Shown here one piece after another: positions 8,750 through 17,272 of a stretch of 64,000 bases of DNA; positions within the stretch are counted from its first letter, which is position 1, and every line of letters starts with the position of its first letter. The DNA is from Prolixibacteraceae bacterium (GTDB lineage Bacteria > Bacteroidota > Bacteroidia > Bacteroidales > Prolixibacteraceae): the NCBI GenBank assembly GCA_018648265.1, contig JABGRN010000020.1, forward strand, positions 1-64,000, in the 5' to 3' direction. The notes under the pieces were generated by a model. It searched no databases, was not told the origin of the DNA, and was given only the letters and a program-made list of their open reading frames with translations. The translations under genes were made by a program, and so were the position numbers.

Positions 8750-8855
8750 AGATTCAAACTAAATAACGAAAATTATTTTACCGATCTTAAACCATAGCTT
8801 AATTAACACGTCAATACTCAAATCCATACTAAAGAAAACAAAATAAGTACCAACA

Positions 8856-10229
8856 ATGAAAAGAAAAATATTACTAATTTCTTCAATAATTGCCTTAATT
8901 GCTATTTCTGCTTTATTTATTTTATCTCGTTCAAAAAGTGACGATTTTGCTTTAACAACTACTGTTAAAAGAGGTCCGCTTGAGATCCTGGTATATTCAA
9001 GTGGACAGCTTGAGGCACAAAACTCGGTGAATATAGTTATCCCCGATAAATTGCGAGACCGGAGCCTCCGGATAAATGAAATTAAAATTACTGATTTAAT
9101 TGAAGAAGGAACCGTAGTAGATTCAGGCGAATACGTTGCTTCGCTCGACCACAAAGTTGTAGAAGATGTGTTAATAAGTGCACAAGAAGATCTGGAAATG
9201 AGGTTCAATTATTTTGAAGATGCAAAAATGGATTCAGGGCTGACTTTGAGCAATAATCGCGATTTAATTACAAATGCCAAAGAAGATGTAGAAGAAATGC
9301 AAATTGTCCTTGATGAATCGGTGTATGAATCTCCAGCCGTAATTAGAAAAGCCGAAATGGACTTAGACAAAGCCAAACGAAGGCTTAATCAGGAAATTAA
9401 AGGGTACGAATTAAAAAAACAACAGGCAAAAACAAGGGTAGAAAGATATAACATTGAAGTAAGGCAACGACAAAGCCGGGTAGATAAATTACTTGAAGCA
9501 ATTCAATCGCTCGAAATAAAAGCTCCTCAACCGGGAATGATAATTTATGTAAAAGATCGTAGCCGCGAAAAAATAAAAATAGGTTCAACAGTTAGCCCAT
9601 GGAGCCCGGTAATTGCAACTTTGCCCGACCTTTCAGCAATGCACTCAATTACTTATGTAAACGAAATCGATATTTCAAGGCTAAAAATTGGTCAGAAAGT
9701 TACCTTGGGAATCGATGCTTTGCCTGATAAATTATTGGAAGGGGAAGTATTTTCTGTTGCTAACATCGGGCAGCCAATGCCAAAAAGTGATGCTAAAGTA
9801 TTTGAAGTAAAAATTAAGGTTTTTGGCGAAGTTGCCGATTTAAAACCTGCAATGACTACCAGCAACATTATTAAGACAGGCCAATATTCAAATACATTAT
9901 TTATTCCTGCCGATGCAGTTTTTGAAAACGACAGTCTGCAGTTTGTACTTTTTGATAATGGAACGCGTGTAGTAAAAAAAATAGTTGATTTAGGCGATAA
10001 AAACGAAAACTTTATTATTGTAAATCAAGGTTTAAACGAAGACGAAGTGCTTTTACTTACCCTTCCCGACAACTTCGACAATTTGCCATTCGAAGGGATG
10101 GATTTGTATTACAAAATAAAAGAACGCGAAGCCAAAGAAGAAGAGGAGACCAATAAAACGGTTGAACAAAATAAAAATGAAACTGTTCAGCTAAATCCCC
10201 TTTCATCAAATAATAAGCGAACACCATAA
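8856..10229 (+). CDS. HlyD/RND-type periplasmic adaptor protein 1
   Basis: A 457-residue membrane fusion protein linking an inner-membrane transporter to an outer-membrane channel. It has one N-terminal membrane segment (LLISSIIALIAISALFIL), a lipoyl half-motif, a long coiled-coil hairpin (about 110-215, rich in E/K/R/Q), the second lipoyl half (ALEIKAPQPGMIIYVKD-like), a beta-barrel region and a low-complexity EAKEEEETNKT tail. It is clearly paralogous to the adaptor at 13180: both share LRI-x-E-x-x-I-x-DL-x-x-EGT-x-V and the SPW-x-P-x-IA-x-LPD block. The permease begins 10 bases after its stop. Confidence 0.85.
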   Translation: MKRKILLISSIIALIAISALFILSRSKSDDFALTTTVKRGPLEILVYSSGQLEAQNSVNIVIPDKLRDRSLRINEIKITDLIEEGTVVDSGEYVASLDHKVVEDVLISAQEDLEMRFNYFEDAKMDSGLTLSNNRDLITNAKEDVEEMQIVLDESVYESPAVIRKAEMDLDKAKRRLNQEIKGYELKKQQAKTRVERYNIEVRQRQSRVDKLLEAIQSLEIKAPQPGMIIYVKDRSREKIKIGSTVSPWSPVIATLPDLSAMHSITYVNEIDISRLKIGQKVTLGIDALPDKLLEGEVFSVANIGQPMPKSDAKVFEVKIKVFGEVADLKPAMTTSNIIKTGQYSNTLFIPADAVFENDSLQFVLFDNGTRVVKKIVDLGDKNENFIIVNQGLNEDEVLLLTLPDNFDNLPFEGMDLYYKIKEREAKEEEETNKTVEQNKNETVQLNPLSSNNKRTP

Positions 10230-10239
10230 TTGTTAAAAA

Positions 10240-11580
10240 ATGAAAGGTATTTACGAAAGATACAGGTACGATGTTTCAAGTGGGGTTGAAGCAATATTTG
10301 CCAACCGCATAAAATCTTTCCTTACGGCATTGGGAATTATTTTTGGTGTTGCAGCAGTAATTAGCATGCTCGCCATTGGAAATGGTGCCGAACAGGAAAT
10401 CCTGGAACAGATAAAAATGGTTGGTGTTAATAATATTATTATTTCACCAACGCAAAACGCCATTAATCCAGACGAAGATGTACAAACTTCTAACGACGAA
10501 ACCCAGGTAAGTACAAAAAAATTCTCGCCCGGATTAACCCTGCTTGACGTTGCGGCAATCGAGAAAGTTATTCCAAGCGTTAGCAAAATTAGCCCCGTAA
10601 TTTCGTTTAATTATTCTGCCATTTTAGATGGAAAAAGTAAACCGGTTGTACTCGAAGGGGTGAACAATAATTATTTCGACCTCTTTAATATCTCCTTACA
10701 AAAGGGCCAGATATTCAACCAAAACCACATTGACAATGGATTTCCGGTGTGCATTATCGGCGACAATATCAACACGGTGTTTTTTAATCACGAAGAAGCA
10801 GTTGGGAATTATATTAAATGCGGGCAAATTTGGCTTCAGGTTATTGGAGTTGTCGAACGTCGCGATTTTACCGCTTCAGCATCCGACGAGTTGGGGATAA
10901 GCAGTACCGATAATAAAATTTTTATCCCGGCTAAAACAATGATAATGCGCTTCAAAAACCGCTCGCTTGTGCGTACCGACGAAATTGAACAACTGGCAGC
11001 AAACCGGGGAAGTAATAATGCAATTGAAAACGTAAACCAACTCGACAAAATTGTTGTTCAGGTAAATGAAACCGAATATTTAAGTTCAACTGCGGAAGTA
11101 ATTAACCGAATGTTACTTCGTCGCCATAACGAAGTTTACGATTTCGAAATTACAATTCCCGAACTTCTTTTAAAACAACAACAACGAACAAAAAATATAT
11201 TCAACATTGTGTTAGGCGTAATTGCCGGGATTTCGCTTATTGTTGGAGGAATTGGAATTATGAATATTATGCTTGCCTCGGTAATGGAACGCATCCGTGA
11301 AATTGGGGTCAGGCAAGCGATTGGAGCTTCGCGAAAAGATATAATCGTACAGTTTCTTTCTGAATCGACTTTAATTAGTGTGTCGGGTGGGATTATAGGA
11401 ATTATATTAGGAGTGGCTTTATCAAAAATAATAATGATGATGTTCGACATTAAAACAGTAATCTCGGTTTTTTCTATTGTAATTTCATTTGGGGTTTCTG
11501 TAATTATTGGGGTAACTTTTGGATACCTGCCTGCCAAACGCGCTTCCGATCAGGATCCGGTAAATTCACTTCGATCTTAA
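10240..11580 (+). CDS. MacB/FtsX-type ABC transporter permease
   Basis: The 446-residue protein has a membrane segment near residues 22-42 (FLTALGIIFGVAAVISML), a large periplasmic MacB-PCD domain, and three C-terminal membrane segments beginning NIFNIVLGVIAGISLIVGG, followed by the signature MERIREIGVRQAIGASR. In MacB the ATPase is fused or encoded next door, but here neither a Walker A domain nor an adjacent ATPase gene is seen. With the flanking adaptors and TolC-like protein it should form a tripartite exporter; the substrate is unknown. Only 14 bases separate it from the leader ORF at 11595. Confidence 0.88.
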   Translation: MKGIYERYRYDVSSGVEAIFANRIKSFLTALGIIFGVAAVISMLAIGNGAEQEILEQIKMVGVNNIIISPTQNAINPDEDVQTSNDETQVSTKKFSPGLTLLDVAAIEKVIPSVSKISPVISFNYSAILDGKSKPVVLEGVNNNYFDLFNISLQKGQIFNQNHIDNGFPVCIIGDNINTVFFNHEEAVGNYIKCGQIWLQVIGVVERRDFTASASDELGISSTDNKIFIPAKTMIMRFKNRSLVRTDEIEQLAANRGSNNAIENVNQLDKIVVQVNETEYLSSTAEVINRMLLRRHNEVYDFEITIPELLLKQQQRTKNIFNIVLGVIAGISLIVGGIGIMNIMLASVMERIREIGVRQAIGASRKDIIVQFLSESTLISVSGGIIGIILGVALSKIIMMMFDIKTVISVFSIVISFGVSVIIGVTFGYLPAKRASDQDPVNSLRS

Positions 11581-11594
11581 TTCAATAAAAAATC

Positions 11595-11681
11595 ATGAAA
11601 CGAGTATGGCAAATATTGGCACATTGGAGGATGATTCTTCTGCGGGTTCCATGTGTTGCCGTTAAAAACAAACAAGTATAA
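11595..11681 (+). CDS. Conserved 28-aa ORF upstream of TolC-like gene (copy 2)
   Basis: This ORF begins MKRVWQILAHWRMILL and ends RVPCVAVKNKQV, the second copy of the sequence at 194-271. It starts 14 bases after the permease stop and ends 4 bases before the TolC-like ATG, so it sits inside the exporter operon. The similarity continues through the stop region into TATAAACACATGAAAAT at both downstream start codons. Its conserved place directly before a start codon argues for a translational or leader role. No known family is recognised. Confidence 0.5.
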   Translation: MKRVWQILAHWRMILLRVPCVAVKNKQV

Positions 11682-11685
11682 ACAC

Positions 11686-13170
11686 ATGAAAATTAAATAT
11701 ATACTACTCTGGCTTTTTGTTCTACCGACAGTCTTTTCTTCGGCACAGGATGAAAAATTACTTACACTCGACAATGTTATTGACATTGCCTCGCAACAAT
11801 CGTTAGATGCGTTCATCAATCAAAACATGTACTTGTCGAGTTACTGGGAGTACCGTTATTTTAGGGCCGACCGTTTACCAAGTTTGAGTATCGAAGCTAC
11901 TCCGTTCGATTACAACCGTTCGATGCAGAAAGTTTATAATTACGATGAAAACAGGGATGAATATAAATCGCGCGAAGATTTAGGTTCTGAAATTGGATTA
12001 CTGTTAAACCAAAATGTAGGTTTAACAGGTGGCCGCATTTTTGCCCGCTCCGAATTAAACTTAACACAAAAACTGGGCTTGGATAAAATATCATCCTACA
12101 ATTCAACACCTTTTAGTGTTGGTTATGCACAAACAATAAATGGTTACAACAGGCTAAAATGGACAGCCAAAATTGAACCCATAAAATTCGAACGGGCTAA
12201 AAAAGATTTTATTCAGTCGAAAGAAGAATTGGCAATAAAAGCTACCCGCCGGTTTTTCGACTTAGTTGATGCACAAATTGAAGTAAACATTGCAAATACA
12301 AATATGGCAAACGCCGACACCCTTTATAAAATTGGGAAAGGGCGGTTTCAGGTAGGAACAGTTACACAAGATGAGTTGTTAAACCTGGAACTTAGTTTTA
12401 TGAATGCAACACTTGCACTTACACGTGCAAACCTTGGACTGGAACGTTCCCGTGCCGATTTAAATTCTTTTTTAAGTTTTGATAAAGAAACTAAAGTCGA
12501 GTGTATTGTCCCAACTAATTTACCCGATTTACAAATTGAAGCCGACAAAGCAATACAGGCGGCTTTGCAAAATAATCCCGAAATATTGCAACAACAACAG
12601 CGACTTATAGAAGAAGACAGCAAGGTTAAACAAGCAAAATCGGAAAGCGGGGTTAGTGGAGATGTTTATGCTTTATACGGGTTAAACCAAAATGCCGAAT
12701 CGATAGATCTGGTTTATCAAGATCCACTCGACAGGCAGCGTTTAAGATTAGGCGTAAACATTCCGGTACTCGACTGGGGACGTAGAAAAGGGAGGCTGGC
12801 AATGGCTGAATCGAGCCGAGAGGTTGTTCGCATTAGTGTAAACCAGGAACGAATTGACTTTGAACAAAATATTATTATGAACGTAATGGAGTTTAATTTA
12901 CAAGCCGATCAGGTTTTAAACACGGCAAAAGCAGACACCATTGCACAAATGGGGTACGATGTTACACAACAACGATTTTTAATTGGCAAAGTAGATGTTA
13001 CTAAATTAAACCTCGCAAGGAATGATCAGGAAAGGGCACGCCGTGCTTACATAGCTGCTTTACGTTCGTACTGGAATTACTATTTTACTATTCGCCAACT
13101 TACGCTTTACGATTTCGAAAACACAAATACCTTATCGCAAGATTTTGAACGTCTTATCAATAATAATTAA
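11686..13170 (+). CDS. TolC-like outer membrane efflux protein
   Basis: This is a 494-residue protein with a signal peptide (MKIKYILLWLFVLPTVFSSA) and two outer-membrane-efflux-protein repeats rich in long helices, for example AIKATRRFFDLVDAQIEVNIA and the later IGKVDVTKLNLARNDQERARRAY. It should form the trimeric outer-membrane channel of the exporter encoded by its neighbours. An in-frame GTG at 11653 is possible, but that stretch belongs to the repeated leader block, and the signal peptide starts cleanly at 11686. The second adaptor follows after 9 bases. Confidence 0.87.
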   Translation: MKIKYILLWLFVLPTVFSSAQDEKLLTLDNVIDIASQQSLDAFINQNMYLSSYWEYRYFRADRLPSLSIEATPFDYNRSMQKVYNYDENRDEYKSREDLGSEIGLLLNQNVGLTGGRIFARSELNLTQKLGLDKISSYNSTPFSVGYAQTINGYNRLKWTAKIEPIKFERAKKDFIQSKEELAIKATRRFFDLVDAQIEVNIANTNMANADTLYKIGKGRFQVGTVTQDELLNLELSFMNATLALTRANLGLERSRADLNSFLSFDKETKVECIVPTNLPDLQIEADKAIQAALQNNPEILQQQQRLIEEDSKVKQAKSESGVSGDVYALYGLNQNAESIDLVYQDPLDRQRLRLGVNIPVLDWGRRKGRLAMAESSREVVRISVNQERIDFEQNIIMNVMEFNLQADQVLNTAKADTIAQMGYDVTQQRFLIGKVDVTKLNLARNDQERARRAYIAALRSYWNYYFTIRQLTLYDFENTNTLSQDFERLINNN

Positions 13171-13179
13171 AAGAAATCC

Positions 13180-14427
13180 ATGGCATTAAAAAAGAAAAGC
13201 ATTTTAATTATTGCGTTGCTGGCCATTTTAGTTTTAATAATGGCAGTTTGGGGTGGAACAAAAATTACCGATTCGAAATCGTGCATAATCAAAAAGACCA
13301 ATTTTGAACAAAACATTTCTGCAAAAGGAGAGATTCGGGGCAAAAACTCAGTCTTAATTAAATTGCCCGATGATTTTAAAAGCCGCGATTTACGCATTCG
13401 TGAACTCCAAATTAAAGATCTTGTTCAAGAAGGGACACTTGTAAAAAAAGGGGACTGGATAGCAACCCTGGATATAGCAAGCATTACAAATCAAATTCAA
13501 GACAACAATAATGACATTGAAGAGGATTTGGCTGATTTTGAGGATGCAAAAATTGATTCTGCAATTGAACTAAATAATTTTCGGGAAGAGATAAAAGAAT
13601 TTAGATACGACCTTGAATACCAAACCCTAGAATTGGAGCAGGCAAAATTTGAGTCTCTGGCTTACCAACGTAAAGCAAAAGTTGCGTACAATAAAATCAT
13701 CCGCCAAATGGATGCAAAACTACGTAACTTCGAAAGGAAAAAAATTGAATTAAAAGTCAGGGTACGAAGATCGGAGAGAGAATACATGTATAGATTACGC
13801 CGCGATTCACTTTTAAAAAAGGCCATAGAGCAAGCAACAATTACAGCTCCACAAGATGGCCTGGTAATGTATGCCAAAGTCCGGGGTGGCAGAAAAATCC
13901 GTGTTGGTGATAATATAAGTCCCTGGAACCCAACAATTGCATCACTTCCCGATATGTCGGTGTTAGTCTCAGAAACATATATTGAAGAAATTGATATTAC
14001 AAAAATAGCTATAAACGATAATGTTGAAATTGTTGTTGATGCTTTGCCCGATCAGGAGTTTTCGGGTTTTGTTTCTGGCATTGCCAATATTGGGCAAGAA
14101 CTTTCAGGGTTCGAATCGAAAGTTTTTCAGGTAATTATTGAATTAAATCAAACCAACCCCGAACTAAAGCCGGCAATGACAACGAACAACAACATTATTA
14201 TAAACAACATTAGCGACGTGCTGACAATACCACGGCAATGCCTTTATTCTGAAAATGGAAATGATTTTGTTTACATCAAAAGATCGGGGAAAATATGGAA
14301 AAAAATTGTAAGCCCTGGAATTGAAAATGAAAATGAAATTGTAATTGAATCTGGTTTAGAAGAGAAAGATAGAATATTGTATTCACAACCGGAAAAAGCT
14401 GAAATAATCGATTTTTTCGATAAATAA
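13180..14427 (+). CDS. HlyD/RND-type periplasmic adaptor protein 2
   Basis: A 415-residue membrane fusion protein, paralogous to the adaptor at 8856 along its length. It has an N-terminal membrane anchor (IALLAILVLIMAVWGG), a lipoyl domain split by a coiled coil (about 105-205), and the block ISPWNPTIASLPDMSVLV followed by a beta-barrel. Two adaptors around a single permease suggest either a hetero-oligomeric adaptor ring or a duplicated operon arm. It closes the operon and converges on the GIN-domain gene. Confidence 0.85.
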   Translation: MALKKKSILIIALLAILVLIMAVWGGTKITDSKSCIIKKTNFEQNISAKGEIRGKNSVLIKLPDDFKSRDLRIRELQIKDLVQEGTLVKKGDWIATLDIASITNQIQDNNNDIEEDLADFEDAKIDSAIELNNFREEIKEFRYDLEYQTLELEQAKFESLAYQRKAKVAYNKIIRQMDAKLRNFERKKIELKVRVRRSEREYMYRLRRDSLLKKAIEQATITAPQDGLVMYAKVRGGRKIRVGDNISPWNPTIASLPDMSVLVSETYIEEIDITKIAINDNVEIVVDALPDQEFSGFVSGIANIGQELSGFESKVFQVIIELNQTNPELKPAMTTNNNIIINNISDVLTIPRQCLYSENGNDFVYIKRSGKIWKKIVSPGIENENEIVIESGLEEKDRILYSQPEKAEIIDFFDK

Positions 14428-14524
14428 TAAAGGCCAACTTTTTTAGCAGCCTCTATAAATTATTAAACCAAAAGAATTATACCAACGTTTGAGAAGCCGG
14501 TGGTTAATTCAAATTTAGGGATAA

Positions 14525-15223
14525 TTAATCGCGTGTAACCGAACCAAGACCTTCAATACTTTTAGTAACTTTAGGTTCTCCCCGATATTTCACTTTACCA
14601 ACTCCTTCAATTTTAGCATTCAAAGTTTCAGTTGCATAAACACTTCCTGTACCCACGCCTTCAATTTTAATAGTTACGTTTTTTGTTTTTAATTCGCTCG
14701 CGTCAATGTGTCCGGCTCCTGAAACTTTAACATCCAAATTTTCTGCTACTCCATCGAATTCGAATAAAACACCACCTTCACTAATTACCCGTACATCTTC
14801 TGCTTTCAAATCGAGTTCTATTTTAGCGCCACCTTTAACATGCAGGAAAAAATCGTTCAAATCAAGATAGCCCTTGGTTTCTAGCTTCACTCCTCCTTCA
14901 ATATTTATTTTTTCAATATTTTTAAAAGTAATGTACAAAGTAATACGTTCAAAATCAAAATGCTTTCGGTCAATTTTCAATCGCAACGATTCACTTTCGT
15001 TTCTAACTTTCAGATAATCAAATACATCACCGTCAGACGCCTTAACAGTTAGCGAATTTTTATCTCCCTGAATCAGATAAACTTTATAACCACCTTCAAG
15101 ATATATTTCTGTAAATTCGCCTAAATCATAAGTTTTGGTTTCCCAATCTTCATCTTGACGGAAATTTGCATTTACGGACGTAAAAATCATTGAAAATACT
15201 GTGAGAAAATAAATAAGTTTCAT
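14525..15223 (-). CDS. Exported GIN-domain (DUF2807) protein
   Basis: The 232-residue protein has a signal peptide (MKLIYFLTVFSMIFTSVNA) and a repetitive beta-helix region with phrases such as YLEGGYKVYLIQGDKNSL, INIEGGVKLETKG, HVKGGAKIELDLKA and KIEGVGTGSVYATE. This is the head, GIN and tail (GIN) or putative auto-transporter adhesin domain, abundant in Bacteroidota. Its role is not established experimentally to my knowledge. Glycine-rich turns recur about every 18-22 residues, as expected for a right-handed beta solenoid. Confidence 0.82.
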   Translation of the reverse strand: MKLIYFLTVFSMIFTSVNANFRQDEDWETKTYDLGEFTEIYLEGGYKVYLIQGDKNSLTVKASDGDVFDYLKVRNESESLRLKIDRKHFDFERITLYITFKNIEKINIEGGVKLETKGYLDLNDFFLHVKGGAKIELDLKAEDVRVISEGGVLFEFDGVAENLDVKVSGAGHIDASELKTKNVTIKIEGVGTGSVYATETLNAKIEGVGKVKYRGEPKVTKSIEGLGSVTRD

Positions 15224-15361
15224 AATTCTGTTTTTTTTGATATCGAAAATAATATAGATAATTAAAGTCTGGCTTCTTTATTCGATAAACAACCACTTTT
15301 TATAGACGAACATTTGTATTAAATATTTTGTACGAAGGCTTAAAAATTAACGAATGCCAAC

Positions 15362-15943
15362 TTAAGGATTAAGCCGTCGAAGAAAAAGTAAGCCGTAGCT
15401 TATCAGGCCATAAATAACTGCCGGGATAAAAATATCCATAAAAATAAAAGTACCCGGATTTAACAACAATTTTACGATATAAATAACTGATAATAAAAGT
15501 AATGCTAAAAGAGAATTTACATTTCCCCGGTCAGCTTTTCGAATTAACAATGCAGAAAAGTAAATCCAAAGAACACCTAACACAGCCAACACCCCGCCCT
15601 CAATTATTTTCCCGTTATAAAGTTTTAAAAATCCCCAAATGGCAGGAATTAACCCAGAAATTAGCAAACTACGTGAAATACTTTTTCTAATTTTTATTAT
15701 ATTTTTTTCATTTTCAATTGTCGGAAAAAGTAAAAACCTAACTGGCTTAACTTGAAAATCCTTGTCAAATAAATCTTGTTCCGAATGGATCAATTCACGT
15801 TTAATGGCCTCTTGAATAGCCATTTCAGCGGCTTCTGGTTGATACAGTTTTCGTTTCCTAAGAATTTTTAAAATCTCTTCATCGCTATATTCCGGGATTA
15901 ATGTCCTATAATCAGCTTTTATCGAATTTGATTTTTCTACCAT
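15362..15943 (-). CDS. Four-TM membrane protein of unknown function
   Basis: The 193-residue protein has a soluble N-terminal third with YSDEEILKILRKRKLYQPEA and AIQEAIKRELI, a short helical motif seen at the start of other Bacteroidota membrane proteins. After about residue 90 come four hydrophobic segments, including LLISGLIPAIWGFLKLY and LLALLLLSVIYIVKLLL. No catalytic motif is recognised. A TATATTTG element 25 bases upstream gives it its own promoter. Real by length, composition and promoter; function unknown. Confidence 0.65.
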   Translation of the reverse strand: MVEKSNSIKADYRTLIPEYSDEEILKILRKRKLYQPEAAEMAIQEAIKRELIHSEQDLFDKDFQVKPVRFLLFPTIENEKNIIKIRKSISRSLLISGLIPAIWGFLKLYNGKIIEGGVLAVLGVLWIYFSALLIRKADRGNVNSLLALLLLSVIYIVKLLLNPGTFIFMDIFIPAVIYGLISYGLLFLRRLNP

Positions 15944-15967
15944 TTTAAGATACTTTTATAGCTCGAA

Positions 15968-15975
15968 CAAATATA
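15968..15975 (-). promoter_or_regulatory. -7 promoter element (TATATTTG)
   Basis: On the minus strand TATATTTG matches TAnnTTTG exactly, 25 bases before the ATG of the membrane protein at 15943. The same octamer occurs at comparable distances before the genes starting at 23454 and 61802. Confidence 0.45.
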
Positions 15976-16029
15976 ACTTCAGATTGTAATAAATAATAGA
16001 AATTTATAAAAACATAAAAATATTTTAAA

Positions 16030-17190
16030 ATGTACAACTTTGAATACAAAAACCCGGTAAAAATTATTTTTGGGAAAGGAACCATCCCAAATGTGGTAAA
16101 TGAGATTCCAAAAAATGCAAAAGTATTGCTAACATACGGTGGCGGAAGTATTAAAAAAACTGGTGTTTACGAGCAAGTAACTAAGGTTTTAAATAAAATT
16201 GAATTTATTGAATTCGGGGGAATTGAAGCAAACCCGCATTACGAAACCTGTATGAAAGCTGTTGACATTATAAAAAAAGAGAAAATAAATTTTCTCTTGT
16301 CTGTTGGTGGTGGTTCAGTTTTAGATGCAACTAAATTTATTGCAGCGGCAACTTTATACAAAAATGGCGATCCATGGGAAATACTTAACAGGCGCAATGA
16401 GATTTTTGTTGAAGAAGCAATGCCAATCGGAGCTGTTCTAACATTACCGGCAACAGGATCGGAGATGAACGGAAATTCGGTAATTACCAGAATTTCAAGA
16501 ATGGAAAAACTGGCTTTTGGTTCGCCAAAAGTAATGCCTAAATTTTCAATTCTCGACCCGGAATGTGTTTTTACTTTACCTGATACGCAAGTGTCTAACG
16601 GAGTTGTTGATGCGTTTGTACATGTAGTGGAACAATATCTTACATTTAATGTAAATTCACCTATTCAAGACCGTTTTGCCGAAAGTATTCTAACCACATT
16701 AATTGAAGAGGGACCAAAAGTTTTAGCCGACAGAAAAGATTATGAATCGGCAGCCAATTTTATGTGGAGTGCAACCATGGCATTAAACGGACTAATTGGT
16801 GCCGGCGTGGCACAAGACTGGGCAACACACTTAATTGGACACGAACTTACTGCCTTGCACGGAATTGACCACGCGCAAACTTTGGCAATTGTACTTCCGG
16901 GAATGATGCACGTTAAAAGGCAAAACAAAAAAGATAAAATTTTGCAATACGGCGAGCGGATTTGGGGAATTAAATCAGGAACTGACAATGAAAAAATAGA
17001 CAAAGCCATTACCAAAACAATCGAATTTTTCGAGTCGGTGGGCATAAAAACTACCCTGCCCGATTACGGTGTACCAGCTGAAACAATCAACATAATTATG
17101 GCACGTTTCGAAAAACGCGGAAACAAACTTGGCGAAAATGCCGACATCGATTTTAATGAAGTTGGCGAAATTTTAAGGAACAGGTTGTAA
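16030..17190 (+). CDS. Iron-containing alcohol dehydrogenase, YqhD-like
   Basis: This 386-residue protein belongs to the Fe/Zn-dependent alcohol dehydrogenase family and resembles YqhD and butanol dehydrogenases, NAD(P)H-dependent reducers of aldehydes. It begins NFEYKNPVKIIFGKG, has the nucleotide motif TYGGGSIKK and GGGSVLDATKFIAA (about 96-109), and metal-ligand segments DAFVHVVEQY and GHELTALHGIDHAQTLAIV. The YqhD-type GGGS suggests NADP preference, inferred only. A palindromic repeat lies just after its stop. No partner gene indicates the natural substrate. Confidence 0.9.
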   Translation: MYNFEYKNPVKIIFGKGTIPNVVNEIPKNAKVLLTYGGGSIKKTGVYEQVTKVLNKIEFIEFGGIEANPHYETCMKAVDIIKKEKINFLLSVGGGSVLDATKFIAAATLYKNGDPWEILNRRNEIFVEEAMPIGAVLTLPATGSEMNGNSVITRISRMEKLAFGSPKVMPKFSILDPECVFTLPDTQVSNGVVDAFVHVVEQYLTFNVNSPIQDRFAESILTTLIEEGPKVLADRKDYESAANFMWSATMALNGLIGAGVAQDWATHLIGHELTALHGIDHAQTLAIVLPGMMHVKRQNKKDKILQYGERIWGIKSGTDNEKIDKAITKTIEFFESVGIKTTLPDYGVPAETINIIMARFEKRGNKLGENADIDFNEVGEILRNRL

Positions 17191-17215
17191 AAAACACTAA
17201 GAAACTTTTTTGTTC

Positions 17216-17246
17216 TTCACCCGGCGACTTTCCGTCACCGGGTGAA
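17216..17246. repeat. Palindromic intergenic repeat, copy 1
   Basis: TTCACCCGGCGAC, a 5-base spacer and GTCACCGGGTGAA form a near-perfect stem-loop between two convergent genes. Related sequences are at 58905-58935 and, inverted, at 58960-58987. It could act as a terminator, but there is no long T-run; the recurrence suggests a REP-like family. Confidence 0.6.
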
Positions 17247-17272
17247 TATTTAAAATGACATTCCAAAAAATG

